Shown here in pieces: positions 24,629-32,997 of a stretch of 64,000 nucleotides of DNA. The notes beneath the pieces were generated by a model that saw nothing but the letters and a program-made list of their open reading frames with translations, did not search any database and was not told where the DNA came from. This DNA is from Pseudomonadota bacterium (GTDB lineage Bacteria; Pseudomonadota; Alphaproteobacteria; Rhizobiales; Rhizobiaceae), in the NCBI GenBank assembly GCA_020161665.1, contig JAIUPA010000035.1, positions 1 to 64,000 on the forward strand, read 5' to 3'. Position 1 is the stretch's first letter; each line of letters opens with the position of its first letter. Made by a program: the position numbers and the translations under genes.

Positions 24629-25555
24629 TTACTGCACAAGGCCTTCTTCATCGAAGAAGGGCACTTCCGGCACGGCATCCATCAACTGGTTGAGGCCGAG
24701 GCCCGCATCGCCCAGACTGCGGCAGGTGAGTTCTTTTGCCACCTTCATGCCCTTGTAGAGCGTAACGCCGCCTTCCATGTCCTTGCCCGGATCATTGGCG
24801 CCACGGCTGATCATGCGCTCGTGGACGACATAGGTGTAAGGCCCGGTCTTGAAGCCGAGACCCGTGTCATAACCGCCGGAATAGCCGATGGAATGGATCA
24901 TGAAACGCTTGGCGCTGCCGGCCTTGTCGTCCGGGTAATCCAGTTCCGGCGCAACGACCGGACCATAATGATAGGAGACCTGCTTGCGGTTCTTCGAGGC
25001 GCAGATTGACACCACGTCATCGTCATTGACCTCGCAGGTGAAGATCACGTCCTCGCTGTCTTCACAATGGCCGCGGGTGATGTCGTCGCTGGCATGGTCT
25101 GGAACGTTGTCGAAGGTCGAGCCCTTGTCGCTCTTGTCTTCGCTTTTCTCCTCGCTCTTTCCATCGCCCTGCTGGTCTTCCTTGTCGAACTCGTCGCAGG
25201 AGACCGCCTCAAAGCGACCGCGGTCGGTGACAATCGCACCCTTCTCGATCTTCCAGACCTGCTGTTCCACCTGCTTATCATTTTCGATGGTGATTTCAGC
25301 CTTCACCTTGGCCTGACTACCCTTGCGGGTGCCGGTGATTTCGCTTTCCCAGCTGGTGTAATAGCCCTGTTCGGCATCCTGAATTGTGCCATCCTCGACA
25401 GCGATGAGCTTGCCGTCGCCATCCGGCATATCGACCATCAGACGCGCCGAGGTCGTTTTGTCTTTCATGCGAAAGCAGCTTTCTTCGGCCGAGGCCAGAC
25501 CGGGAACAAGAAGAAAGGCAGGGAGAAGGAGAAGAGAGCGGCGGATAGACTTCAT
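24629..25555 (-). CDS. Uncharacterised secreted protein with charged central linker
   Basis: 308 residues, family not recognised. A signal peptide (about 1-24, KSIRRSLLLLPAFLLVPG with cleavage after ASA) directs export. The N-terminal part (about 25-140) looks like a small beta domain with one Cys pair candidate. A linker of almost only Asp, Glu, Lys and Ser follows (near 145-165: KSEEKSEDKSDKG). The C-terminal part (about 175-300) has four cysteines and aromatic-rich strands (VSYHYGPVVAP, GPYTYVVHERMI). ATG 25555 was chosen because it opens the signal peptide; an in-frame upstream start adds 22 residues. It converges with the chemoreceptor gene. Confidence 0.75.
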   Translation of the reverse strand: MKSIRRSLLLLPAFLLVPGLASAEESCFRMKDKTTSARLMVDMPDGDGKLIAVEDGTIQDAEQGYYTSWESEITGTRKGSQAKVKAEITIENDKQVEQQVWKIEKGAIVTDRGRFEAVSCDEFDKEDQQGDGKSEEKSEDKSDKGSTFDNVPDHASDDITRGHCEDSEDVIFTCEVNDDDVVSICASKNRKQVSYHYGPVVAPELDYPDDKAGSAKRFMIHSIGYSGGYDTGLGFKTGPYTYVVHERMISRGANDPGKDMEGGVTLYKGMKVAKELTCRSLGDAGLGLNQLMDAVPEVPFFDEEGLVQ

Positions 25556-25744
25556 GTCAGTTTGCCCGTGAGAGGAAGACGCAAACCGGGATGGTTTGCA
25601 CATTTTCGTGATTGGTAACACGCGTCCGAAAACAAGGCCAGAGCCTTTACTGCTCCCCGATCCAGCAACAAGTCTAAGAACAAAATCCTTATTTCATACC
25701 CTTTATTCAAGAACAGTTCAGAAACAATATGTTTTGACGAGTGT

Positions 25745-25780
25745 AAAAAAAGCGGGGCGCCAGTCAAACCGGCGCCCCGC
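25745..25780 (-). terminator. Rho-independent terminator after the monooxygenase gene
   Basis: GCGGGGCGCC (25752-25761) and GGCGCCCCGC (25771-25780) form a perfect 10-bp stem with a 9-base loop. On the minus strand it is followed by seven T. It closes the dehydrogenase/monooxygenase operon. Confidence 0.93.
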
Positions 25781-25803
25781 GAGACTGATCAGGCAGGGGC
25801 TGA

Positions 25804-27606
25804 TCAGGACAGGTGATGCGGCTTCGTCATGCCGTAGACCGGCGTTTCAAGCCCGGCGTGGCGCGCCTTCAGCTGTAGCGAAAGATACTGCGAATAGTGG
25901 CGCGACTGGTGCAGGTTGCCGCCGTGGAACCACAGCGCTTCCTGCTGCGTCGGTTTCCACATGTTGCGCTGTTCGCCTTCCCACGGACCGGGGTCCTTGG
26001 TGGTGTTGGAGCCAAGACCCCAGCACTTGCCCACCTTGTCCGCCACCTCACGCGAGATGAGATCGGCGGCCCAGCCGTTCATCGAGCCATAGCCGGTGGC
26101 ATAGACGATGAGATCGGCGGGAAGTTCCGTGCCATCCTTCAGCACCACGGCATTTTCCGACAGGTGCGAAATATCAACGCCCGACTTCAGCTTGATCGAG
26201 CCGTCGATAACGAGATCGCAGGCCCCGACATCGATGTAATAGCCCGAGCCACGGCGCAGATACTTCATGAACAGGCCGGAATCATCGTCGCCGAAATCGA
26301 GCATGAAGCCCGCCTTTTCGAGCGCCGCATAGAAATCGGCGTCTTTTTCGCGGATGCGATCGTAAATCGGCACCTGGAATTCATGCATGATGCGATAGGG
26401 CAGCGAGGCAAAGATGAGGTCGGCCTTGCGGGTGGTCATGCCCGACTGCACGGCGCGCTCCGAGTACAGATCACCCAGCCCGATCTCCATCAGCGAGTCC
26501 GACTTGACGATATGGGTGGAGGAACGCTGCAGCATGGTGACATCCGCACCGCCTTCCCACAGCGCCGCGCAAATATCATGGGCGGAGTTGTTGGAGCCGA
26601 TAACGACGACCTTTTTGCCCTCATAGGCATCGGGACCCGGATGCTGTGAGGAATGCTGCTGCTCGCCCTTGAACACATCCTGACCGGGGATTTTCGGCAC
26701 ATTGGCCTTGCCCGACATGCCGGTGGCAAGCACCAGCTGCTTCGGACGCAGCACCACTTCGGCGCCGTTGCGATCCACAACCACGGTCCATTCGCCCGTC
26801 GCCTCGTCAAAGGTTGCGGATTTGCAGGTGGTGGAACCCCAATAGTTCAGTTCCATGACCTTGGTGTACATTTCCAGCCAGTCGCCCACCTTGTCCTTGG
26901 GCGTGAAGACCGGCCAGTTTTCCGGGAAGGGGATATAAGGCAGGTGGTCGTACCAGACGGGGTCATGCAGGCACAGCGACTTGTAGCGCTTGCGCCAGCT
27001 GTCGCCGGGGCGTTCATTCTTCTCGATGATGATGGTGGGCACGCCAAGCTGGCGAAGACGCGCGCCAAGCGCAATGCCGCCCTGCCCGCCGCCAATGATC
27101 ACCACATAGGGCTGCTGCGAATAGCCAAGCTCTGCGGCCTCGTTCTCGCGCTTTTCCTTCCAGGTCTTGCGGTCCTTGTTGTGGCCGTGTTCGGCCCCCA
27201 TCGGGCGGCGGAAGCCCTTCGGCTCCTCATGGCCCTTCAGCTCGCTCATGGTGGTGAGCAGCGTCCAGATGAGACCGTTCTTGAGGCGGATATGGCCGTA
27301 GCCACGGGCCGTAGCCGTTTCGAATTCGAACCAGCCTTCGGTCACGCCACCGGCTTCCGATGCGGCTTCCTTCGTATCCTGCACGAAGTTCGACGGCTTG
27401 GTGGTGGCCAGCTGGTTGAGCAGCATGTCGCGGACTTCGCCATGCCCTTCCATCGTCTTCAGGTTCCAGGTGAAGGTCACCAGATCGCGCCAATAGCAAT
27501 CGGCCTGAAACAGGTTGACGGCGGCATCAATATCGCCACGGGCCAGCGTATCGCCAAGTTTGGAAAGCACCGTATCGATCTTGGTGCTCGGGCTGATGTC
27601 AAGCAT
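25804..27606 (-). CDS. Flavin-containing monooxygenase with N-terminal NTF2-like domain
   Basis: 600 residues. The first about 135 residues form a SnoaL/NTF2-like domain (VLSKLGDTLARGDIDAAVNL). The rest is an FAD/NADPH monooxygenase: FAD loop VVIIGGGQGGIALGARL near 173-189 and NADPH loop VVVIGSNNSAHDICAALW near 340-357. The region between them holds a degenerate FMO/BVMO-like fingerprint rather than a canonical one, so Baeyer-Villiger, N-hydroxylating or other activity cannot be separated. GGAGGAG precedes ATG 27606. Second gene of an operon with a zinc alcohol dehydrogenase, under a sigma-54 promoter; together they may oxidise an alcohol to a ketone and then oxygenate it. Confidence 0.85.
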   Translation of the reverse strand: MLDISPSTKIDTVLSKLGDTLARGDIDAAVNLFQADCYWRDLVTFTWNLKTMEGHGEVRDMLLNQLATTKPSNFVQDTKEAASEAGGVTEGWFEFETATARGYGHIRLKNGLIWTLLTTMSELKGHEEPKGFRRPMGAEHGHNKDRKTWKEKRENEAAELGYSQQPYVVIIGGGQGGIALGARLRQLGVPTIIIEKNERPGDSWRKRYKSLCLHDPVWYDHLPYIPFPENWPVFTPKDKVGDWLEMYTKVMELNYWGSTTCKSATFDEATGEWTVVVDRNGAEVVLRPKQLVLATGMSGKANVPKIPGQDVFKGEQQHSSQHPGPDAYEGKKVVVIGSNNSAHDICAALWEGGADVTMLQRSSTHIVKSDSLMEIGLGDLYSERAVQSGMTTRKADLIFASLPYRIMHEFQVPIYDRIREKDADFYAALEKAGFMLDFGDDDSGLFMKYLRRGSGYYIDVGACDLVIDGSIKLKSGVDISHLSENAVVLKDGTELPADLIVYATGYGSMNGWAADLISREVADKVGKCWGLGSNTTKDPGPWEGEQRNMWKPTQQEALWFHGGNLHQSRHYSQYLSLQLKARHAGLETPVYGMTKPHHLS

Positions 27607-27638
27607 ATCATCTCCTCCATGTTGCTTGATGGTTTTGA

Positions 27639-27665
27639 GGAAGCCGCCGGGAACAGGCGGCTTCC
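27639..27665 (-). other. Intra-operon stem-loop
   Basis: GGAAGCCGCC (27639-27648) and GGCGGCTTCC (27656-27665) form a perfect 10-bp stem with a 7-base loop between the dehydrogenase and monooxygenase genes. No T run follows, so a messenger-stability or processing role is more likely than termination. Confidence 0.5.
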
Positions 27666-27719
27666 GGGTTTGCGCAAGGTGGCCGGGCTCCTCTCCCGGC
27701 ATACCCCTGCGGCAAATGC

Positions 27720-28793
27720 TTATTTCGACAGGTCGATCAGGATCTTCAGCTGCGTACCGGCCGGATCGAGAAGGGTGTCGAAGCCTTCCTTGACGGCGGT
27801 ATCGAGCGTGATGCGCTTGGTGACGACCTTGCTGGCGGGCAGAAGGCCCGACGCAATGAGACGGATGACGCGCGGCCAGTAATGGGTGGGATAGGCCCAG
27901 GACCCCTTCACTTCGAGGTCGCGGAACGTCACCTGAAACCAGTCGATGGGGTTTTCGTGCGGGTGAAGACCCGTCTGCACCACCACGCCCTGCTTGCGCA
28001 CGGAATCAACGCAGGCCTTCAGCGCATGTTCGTTGCCGACGCATTCAATGGCGACATCGCAGCCGACATTGCCTTCCGTCTTCGAACGGATGATATCGCC
28101 GACATTGTCGCGCTTCGGGTTGATGGTGATCACATCCGGCAGGATGCCCTTGGCATAGTCGAGGCGGGCATCGTTGAGGTCGGACACGAAGAGCTGGGCG
28201 GCCCCGGCGGCGCGCGCGGCCAGCAGCGTCAGCATACCGATCGGACCGGCACCCGTGACAAGCACGCTGTTGCCCGCCGTCACACCGCCACGGTCGCAGG
28301 CATAGACAGCAACCGCCGTTGGCTCGACGAGCGCGGCTTCCTCATCGCTCATCTCATCCGGGATTTTCTGGACGTTGTATTCGTTGACGAGGGCCGCTTC
28401 GGCCATACCACCGCCGACCCAGCTCAGACCCACCAGCGCGAGTTCCGGGCTCAGGTGAAACAGGCCACGGTCTGCGAAATAATCGCCCGAGCGCGGCATG
28501 ATCAGCGGCTGGATCGACACGCGGTCGCCGACCTTGACGGAGGTGACGCCTTCGCCGACGGCTTCGATGACGCCGCCGAACTCATGACCCAGCACCTGCG
28601 GGCCGTGGGCCTTCGTAAAGGGGTGCGGTTCGGTCGGGATGAAGATCGGGCCGTAGCTGTATTCATGCAGATCGGTGCCGCAAATGCCGACGAACTTGTT
28701 TCGAACCACCACCTGACCGGGGCCGGGCTGGCCGGGATCAGCAATCTCTTCAATCCGCAAATCCTTGGCGGCATGAAATCTGAGCGCACGCAT
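27720..28793 (-). CDS. Zinc-dependent alcohol dehydrogenase, 2,3-butanediol dehydrogenase-like
   Basis: Medium-chain dehydrogenase/reductase, 357 residues. Catalytic zinc ligands C38 (in GICGTDLHE) and H70-E71 (in LGHEFGG) are present. The usual four-cysteine structural-zinc cluster is not evident. The NAD-binding loop is VLVTGAGPIGMLTLLAA near 173. The family covers butanediol, sorbitol and related secondary alcohols; the substrate here is not known. GGGAGA supports ATG 28793; an in-frame upstream ATG would extend into the promoter. It directly follows a sigma-54 promoter whose predicted start is about 30 bp upstream, and precedes the monooxygenase by 113 bp. Confidence 0.9.
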   Translation of the reverse strand: MRALRFHAAKDLRIEEIADPGQPGPGQVVVRNKFVGICGTDLHEYSYGPIFIPTEPHPFTKAHGPQVLGHEFGGVIEAVGEGVTSVKVGDRVSIQPLIMPRSGDYFADRGLFHLSPELALVGLSWVGGGMAEAALVNEYNVQKIPDEMSDEEAALVEPTAVAVYACDRGGVTAGNSVLVTGAGPIGMLTLLAARAAGAAQLFVSDLNDARLDYAKGILPDVITINPKRDNVGDIIRSKTEGNVGCDVAIECVGNEHALKACVDSVRKQGVVVQTGLHPHENPIDWFQVTFRDLEVKGSWAYPTHYWPRVIRLIASGLLPASKVVTKRITLDTAVKEGFDTLLDPAGTQLKILIDLSK

Positions 28794-28832
28794 TGGTATT
28801 TCTCCCTTGGCTGCTTTTGATGCAGATAAGGC

Positions 28833-28848
28833 AGCAAGGGCCATGCCA
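28833..28848 (-). promoter_or_regulatory. Sigma-54 promoter of the dehydrogenase/monooxygenase operon
   Basis: Minus strand reads TGGCATGGCCCTTGCT, matching TGGCAC-N5-TTGCW except for one T in the -24 box. The start is predicted near 28822. It lies between a sigma-54 activator gene and the dehydrogenase gene, supporting direct control. Confidence 0.8.
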
Positions 28849-28909
28849 GCCGTGCCAGACGGGCATGAGGACCGGAATCATTCGGTTTTTGGGTTTAGAA
28901 GGATGGATG

Positions 28910-28929
28910 TGCGCCACACCTGTGGCGCA
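28910..28929. promoter_or_regulatory. Perfect 20-bp palindrome, likely activator binding site
   Basis: TGCGCCACA-CC-TGTGGCGCA is a perfect 9-bp inverted repeat centred about 97 bp upstream of the predicted transcript start, the normal distance for a sigma-54 enhancer site. It lies 19 bp past the stop of the AcoR-like activator. TGTGGC recurs just beyond it at 28935-28940. Confidence 0.75.
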
Positions 28930-28947
28930 ACAGCTGTGGCATGCGCC

Positions 28948-30837
28948 TCAGTTCAGGCGGGATATGCCAAGGCGGCGCATCTGGCGGTGAAGCGTGGTGC
29001 GGTCAACGCCAAGCCGGCGGGCGGCTTCGGAAACATTGCCCTTGCTTTGCGCCAGAACGGTGCGAAGGGCGGCTTCCTCATCCGGCATCAGCACCGGGCG
29101 GGGCGCGGCTGGCCCCAGACGCTCCGGCAGGTCGGCCACCTCGATCAACCCGTCATCGCAGAGCGCCCCGGCATAGGCGATGGCATTGTCGAGTTCGCGG
29201 ATATTGCCCGGCCAGCGATAACCGAGCACCACCATGCGCGCCGCATCCGAAAGCTTCAGCGGTCGCCCGGCCTTGCCGTGCTTTTCTAGGAGACGTTCGA
29301 GAATCCACGGGAAATCATCGCGTTCGCTGAGCGGTGGAAGCGTGAGGATCGCGGCGTTCAATCGGTAATAGAGGTCTTCGCGGAACGTGCCCGCCGCGGC
29401 CATATCGGCCAGCGAGCGGTGCGAGGCCGAAAGAACACGGAAGTCCACCTTGCGCGGCACCGAGCCGCCAAGCGGCAGTACCTCACCTTCGGCGAGAACC
29501 CGCAGGAGACGGCTTTGCGCGGCAATCGGCATGTCGCCGATTTCATCGAGGAACAGTGTTCCGCCCTGCGCCTCTTCCACCAGCCCCTTGCGGCCCTTGG
29601 CCAGCGCGCCGGTGAAGGCCCCCGGAAGATAGCCAAACAGCTCGCTTTCAATCAGTTGCTCGGGAATTGCCGCGCAATTGACGGCGATGAAGCGCCCCGA
29701 AAGGCCGCTCACTTCATGGATGATGCGCGCCAGATATTCCTTGCCCGTGCCGGTCTGCCCCTGAATGAGGATCGGCAGCGAACCGGGGGCAAGCTTCAAC
29801 ACCTTCTTGCGCAGGGTCTCGACGGCGGGCACCACGCCGCCCAGACGCCCGAGCGCCTGCGGGGCACGCGGCGCGCGCGCCTGCTGAACGGTGACGCTGC
29901 GCTGATGCGGCTCGATGGCATGGGCGTAAAGCAGCGAGCCATCGCGCACGGCAATACGCCGGTCCTGCGGCAGGTGGGCACGGGTGAGCGCCGCCAGTTC
30001 ATCAACGTGTGCGTCAAAGAATTCGGACACCGGCTGGCCGAGCAGCAGTTCCGGGCTTCGCCAGTCGAGCCCGCGCGAGGCGGCGAGAAGCCGCGCCCCG
30101 CCATGCGTCATGCCGGTGATGCGCCCGGCCCCATCGACCGAAATCGCCGCTTCCGGGTCGACATCGAGGAATTCCGGTGCACCCGCAAAGCGCAGCACCA
30201 GATCGTGGCGGCTGTTCATCATCAGGTTGGCAAGTTCGATGCGCCGGACCGTCGAGGACACCAGATGGCGGGCCATGTTCTGGCTGGCTTTGAGGATCGG
30301 CGAGCTTAACAGCGAAATGTCGAGCACCGCCGCCAGCGCGCCTTGGGTATCGTAAATCGGGGCCGCCGTGCAGGAAAGCGGCGTATGCGTCATGTCGAAA
30401 TGGTCGGTCTGGTGAATGGTCAGCGCCTCACCCGTGGCGATGCAAGCCCCCACGGCGCAGGTTCCGGCGCGCGGTTCCGACCATTCCGAACCGAGATAAA
30501 GCCCGGCCTTGCGCAGATTGTTGTTGAAGGAAGGATCGCCCAGAAACTCGACCGTCACGCCCTGACGATCCGACAGAAGCAGCACATAATTCTGTTCCGC
30601 CACCTGCCGGTAAAGCCGCTCCAGCCCGGAGCGGGCAATGTGGACCAGATCTTCGGCCTGCTGACGATGTTCTTTCAGCCGTGTTTCGGAAACGATCAAC
30701 GCTTCCTGCGCCTTGCTCGGGTCAAGCCGGTAAGTATCGAGACAACGAAGCCAGGATTCCACGACGATAGGATCGCGGCCGGTTTCCCCGCCCTGCCCCA
30801 CGCGCTCGATTTCCCTGATGTGATCCGAAAAGCCCAT
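28948..30837 (-). CDS. Sigma-54-dependent activator, AcoR-like (GAF-AAA+-Fis)
   Basis: Enhancer-binding protein, about 629 residues. The N-terminal sensory half (about 50-300) has a GAF-like domain with the AcoR-type block EPRAGTCAVGACIATGEALT and a PAS-like segment. The AAA+ core (about 320-550) has Walker A GQTGTGKE, sigma-54 contact GAFTGA and Walker B TLFLDEIGDM. A Fis-type helix-turn-helix ends the protein (NVSEAARRLGVDRTTLHRQM). It has no receiver domain, so a ligand rather than phosphorylation is the expected signal. It precedes the alcohol dehydrogenase/monooxygenase operon on the same strand. The start is uncertain; an ATG 19 codons upstream at 30894 is also open. Confidence 0.9.
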   Translation of the reverse strand: MGFSDHIREIERVGQGGETGRDPIVVESWLRCLDTYRLDPSKAQEALIVSETRLKEHRQQAEDLVHIARSGLERLYRQVAEQNYVLLLSDRQGVTVEFLGDPSFNNNLRKAGLYLGSEWSEPRAGTCAVGACIATGEALTIHQTDHFDMTHTPLSCTAAPIYDTQGALAAVLDISLLSSPILKASQNMARHLVSSTVRRIELANLMMNSRHDLVLRFAGAPEFLDVDPEAAISVDGAGRITGMTHGGARLLAASRGLDWRSPELLLGQPVSEFFDAHVDELAALTRAHLPQDRRIAVRDGSLLYAHAIEPHQRSVTVQQARAPRAPQALGRLGGVVPAVETLRKKVLKLAPGSLPILIQGQTGTGKEYLARIIHEVSGLSGRFIAVNCAAIPEQLIESELFGYLPGAFTGALAKGRKGLVEEAQGGTLFLDEIGDMPIAAQSRLLRVLAEGEVLPLGGSVPRKVDFRVLSASHRSLADMAAAGTFREDLYYRLNAAILTLPPLSERDDFPWILERLLEKHGKAGRPLKLSDAARMVVLGYRWPGNIRELDNAIAYAGALCDDGLIEVADLPERLGPAAPRPVLMPDEEAALRTVLAQSKGNVSEAARRLGVDRTTLHRQMRRLGISRLN

Positions 30838-31021
30838 ATCGATCTCAGCCCCGAAAAGCCGCCTCCCGTCGTCCTCCCAAGTCGCAAGCACCATACAGGA
30901 AATGCGCTTTGATCAAGCACAAATTTGCGCGATGGGGCCGTGGCTTGCAATTTGACTTCGCAAAGCGTCGCAGGAGGTTTACACCTCATACCTCCCCGCC
31001 CCTCCATCCCCCGATTGCCCC

Positions 31022-32350
31022 ATGACCGCCATCCCTGCCGAACGGCCAGTCCGCCCCTTTTCCGTGACGCATGGCGAAGTCTTGCGCATCTCGACCCCCA
31101 TGACGCTCGCCTTCCTGTCAACGCCGCTGACGGGTTTGATCGCCACCGGCGTCATCGGTCAGTTGCATGACGAGGCGGCGACGGGGGGCGTGGCGCTCGC
31201 CTCCGTGGTGTTCGATGTCATCTTCGTCACCTTCAATTTCCTGCGTGGGGCGACAACGGCCTTTACCGCGCAAGCTATGGGGGCGGGCGACCGCAGCGAG
31301 GAACAGCGCATGCTGGCGGCGGCACTTTCCATCGCGCTCGTGGCCGGGTTGGTTCTTCTCGTCTTTCAGGCACCGCTCGGCGCGCTCGGCCTGACGCTGA
31401 TGGGATCAGAAGGCCGCGTTGACGACATGGCCAAGACCTATTTCCACTGGCGCATCTGGTCTGCCCCCTTCGTTCTCTTCAATTTCGTTGCCTTCGGCTG
31501 GGTGCTCGGGCGGGGCAACTCGTTTGCGGGCCTCGTGCTGCAAATCCTGCTCAACGGCTTGAACGCGGGCTTGAGCCTTGCCTTCGTCAGCGGCCTTGGC
31601 TGGGGCATTGAAGGGGTGGCGATGGCAACGCTGATCGCCGAAGCCGCCACCGCGCTGGCGGGCCTGTGGCTCATCATCACCGGCACGCAGAAAGGCGCCT
31701 GGCGACTGCCCGACCGGGCCGCGCTGAAGCGCAGCTTTCTGGTCAATGGCGACATGATGATCCGCACCTTCGCGCTTCTCATCGGCCTGTCCTTCTTCAC
31801 CCGGCAAAGCGGCGCTCTGGGGCTGCAGCCGCTCGCCGCCAACACCATTTTGCTGCATTACTATTTCTTCGGTGTCGGCTTTCTCGATGGCGTGGCAACC
31901 GCTGCCGAACAGCTGGCCGGGCGCTCCGTGGGCGCGCGCTATCGCCCCGCCTTCGACCAGACGGTGCGGCTCACCACATTATGGGGCTTCGTTTTCGCCT
32001 TTGTCATCGCTGCCGCCTTTGCGGCAACGGGCGGCATGGTCATCGGCTGGATGTCCCCGAGCGCGGCTGTAACCGACCTTGCCCACACCTTCCTGCCCTA
32101 TGTGGTGGCGCTTCCGGTCGTCAGCACGCTCGCCTTCCAGATGGATGGAATTTATATCGGGGCCACCTGGTCGCGACAGATGCGCAACCTCATGCTCATT
32201 TCGCTGGCCGTCTATTTTGCCGCCTGGGCCCTATTGCAACCGATGCTTGGCAATCACGGCCTGTGGATTGCTCTTCTCATCTTCCAGAGCGCGCGCTCCA
32301 TCGCCTTCCGCCTGATGCTGCCGCGCCTTGTCGAGCGCACATTCGCCTGA
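31022..32350 (+). CDS. MATE-family efflux transporter (DinF-like)
   Basis: Inner-membrane multidrug/toxin extrusion protein, 442 residues, about 12 helices in two similar halves. The N-terminal start ISTPMTLAFLSTPLTGLIAT and the later GDMMIRTFALLIGLSFFTRQ match the corresponding positions of DinF-branch transporters. Substrates are not predictable; members use sodium or proton gradients. No good ribosome site precedes ATG 31022, and a hairpin-forming GGAGGT/ACCTCC repeat lies about 25-45 bp upstream. Divergent from the AcoR-like gene. Confidence 0.9.
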   Translation: MTAIPAERPVRPFSVTHGEVLRISTPMTLAFLSTPLTGLIATGVIGQLHDEAATGGVALASVVFDVIFVTFNFLRGATTAFTAQAMGAGDRSEEQRMLAAALSIALVAGLVLLVFQAPLGALGLTLMGSEGRVDDMAKTYFHWRIWSAPFVLFNFVAFGWVLGRGNSFAGLVLQILLNGLNAGLSLAFVSGLGWGIEGVAMATLIAEAATALAGLWLIITGTQKGAWRLPDRAALKRSFLVNGDMMIRTFALLIGLSFFTRQSGALGLQPLAANTILLHYYFFGVGFLDGVATAAEQLAGRSVGARYRPAFDQTVRLTTLWGFVFAFVIAAAFAATGGMVIGWMSPSAAVTDLAHTFLPYVVALPVVSTLAFQMDGIYIGATWSRQMRNLMLISLAVYFAAWALLQPMLGNHGLWIALLIFQSARSIAFRLMLPRLVERTFA

Positions 32351-32359
32351 CATTGCGGG

Positions 32360-32399
32360 AACCTTTCCCTGTCGAAACCGTTTGATGGGAAAGGTTTAT
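32360..32399 (+). terminator. Possible terminator after the MATE gene
   Basis: AACCTTTCCC (32360-32369) and GGGAAAGGTT (32387-32396) pair perfectly over 10 bp, with a 17-base loop and a short T tail. It lies between the MATE stop and the glsB-like ribosome site, so it could equally fold in the leader of the next gene. Confidence 0.5.
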
Positions 32400-32418
32400 C
32401 GAACAAGGAGTGAAACGA

Positions 32419-32673
32419 ATGGGCACCGCAGGCATCGGCTGGATTGCTGGGATCATAATCGGCGGCGTAGCAGGCTGGCTCGCCGAACAGTTCATGAAGA
32501 GCAACATGGGTGTCATCATGAACATCCTGCTCGGCATGGTCGGCGCCATCCTCGCCAACACGCTTCTGTCCGTGGTTGGCGTCGTTCTGACTGGTTGGCT
32601 CGGCTATCTGATTGCGGGCTTCATCGGCGCCTGCATTCTCATCGCCATCGGCCGGGCGCTCAAGCGCGGTTGA
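32419..32673 (+). CDS. GlsB/YeaQ/YmgE-family small membrane protein
   Basis: 84 residues with three hydrophobic helices and many glycines (IGWIAGIIIGGVAGWLAEQF, GMVGAILANTLL, GYLIAGFIGACILIAIG), the pattern of the transglycosylase-associated/YeaQ family. Members are linked to general stress, but their biochemical role is unclear. AAGGAG at 32405-32410, 8 bases before the ATG, fixes the start. The last codons and stop form the left copy of a 20-bp direct repeat that brackets the following vapBC pair. Confidence 0.88.
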   Translation: MGTAGIGWIAGIIIGGVAGWLAEQFMKSNMGVIMNILLGMVGAILANTLLSVVGVVLTGWLGYLIAGFIGACILIAIGRALKRG

Positions 32674-32685
32674 CGGCAAGCGGCC
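32666..32685 (+). repeat. 20-bp direct repeat flanking vapBC, left copy
   Basis: GCGGTTGACGGCAAGCGGCC covers the last codons and stop of the glsB-like gene. An identical copy is at 33387-33406, just after vapC. Bases on both sides differ, so the repeat is exactly 20 bp. Confidence 0.95.
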
Positions 32686-32729
32686 TTGCCTAGAAACCCC
32701 ATTCAGGTAGAATGTGGAAAATCAGGTAG
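32686..32729 (+). promoter_or_regulatory. Candidate vapBC promoter and operator
   Basis: TTGCCT (32686-32691), 16 bp and TAGAAT (32708-32713) form a plausible sigma-70 promoter. TCAGGTAG occurs twice in direct orientation (32703-32710, 32722-32729), spaced by 19 bp and overlapping the -10 box, as expected for autorepression by a VapBC complex. Confidence 0.5.
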
Positions 32730-32742
32730 CAAGGAACCTATT

Positions 32743-32997
32743 ATGGCCCTCAGCATCAAGGATATTGAGACAGAGCGCCTTGCCAAGGCACTTGCCGAGA
32801 AGACCGGTGAGACAATTACCATGGCGACCCGCCGTGCCCTTGAAGAGCGGCTGCGGCGGGTTGTCAGCTCGGATCGCCGGGACATTTTACGCGAAGAACT
32901 GGCCGCCAGCCGTCAGCGCTGGGCAAAAATGCCGATTCTCGACAGCCGCAGTGCCGACGAGATTCTAGGCTATGACGAAAACGGGCTGCCGCGCTGA
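32743..32997 (+). CDS. vapB: VapB-type antitoxin (Rv0623-like)
   Basis: 84 residues. The N-terminal segment LSIKDIETERLAKALAEKTG and then ETITMATRRALEERLRR is the DNA-binding and dimerisation part of Rv0623/PSK-type antitoxins. The C-terminal tail with SADEILGYDENGLPR is the conserved toxin-inhibiting end. AAGGA at 32731-32735 supports ATG 32743. The stop overlaps the vapC start by one base (TGATG). The pair should autoregulate from the promoter just upstream. Confidence 0.93.
   Translation: MALSIKDIETERLAKALAEKTGETITMATRRALEERLRRVVSSDRRDILREELAASRQRWAKMPILDSRSADEILGYDENGLPR

Noticed and set aside
30970..31005. GGAGGT/ACCTCC repeat upstream of the MATE gene as a riboswitch or attenuator
   Set aside because: Short stem without conserved aptamer blocks or a T run; it could be chance in G+C-rich DNA.
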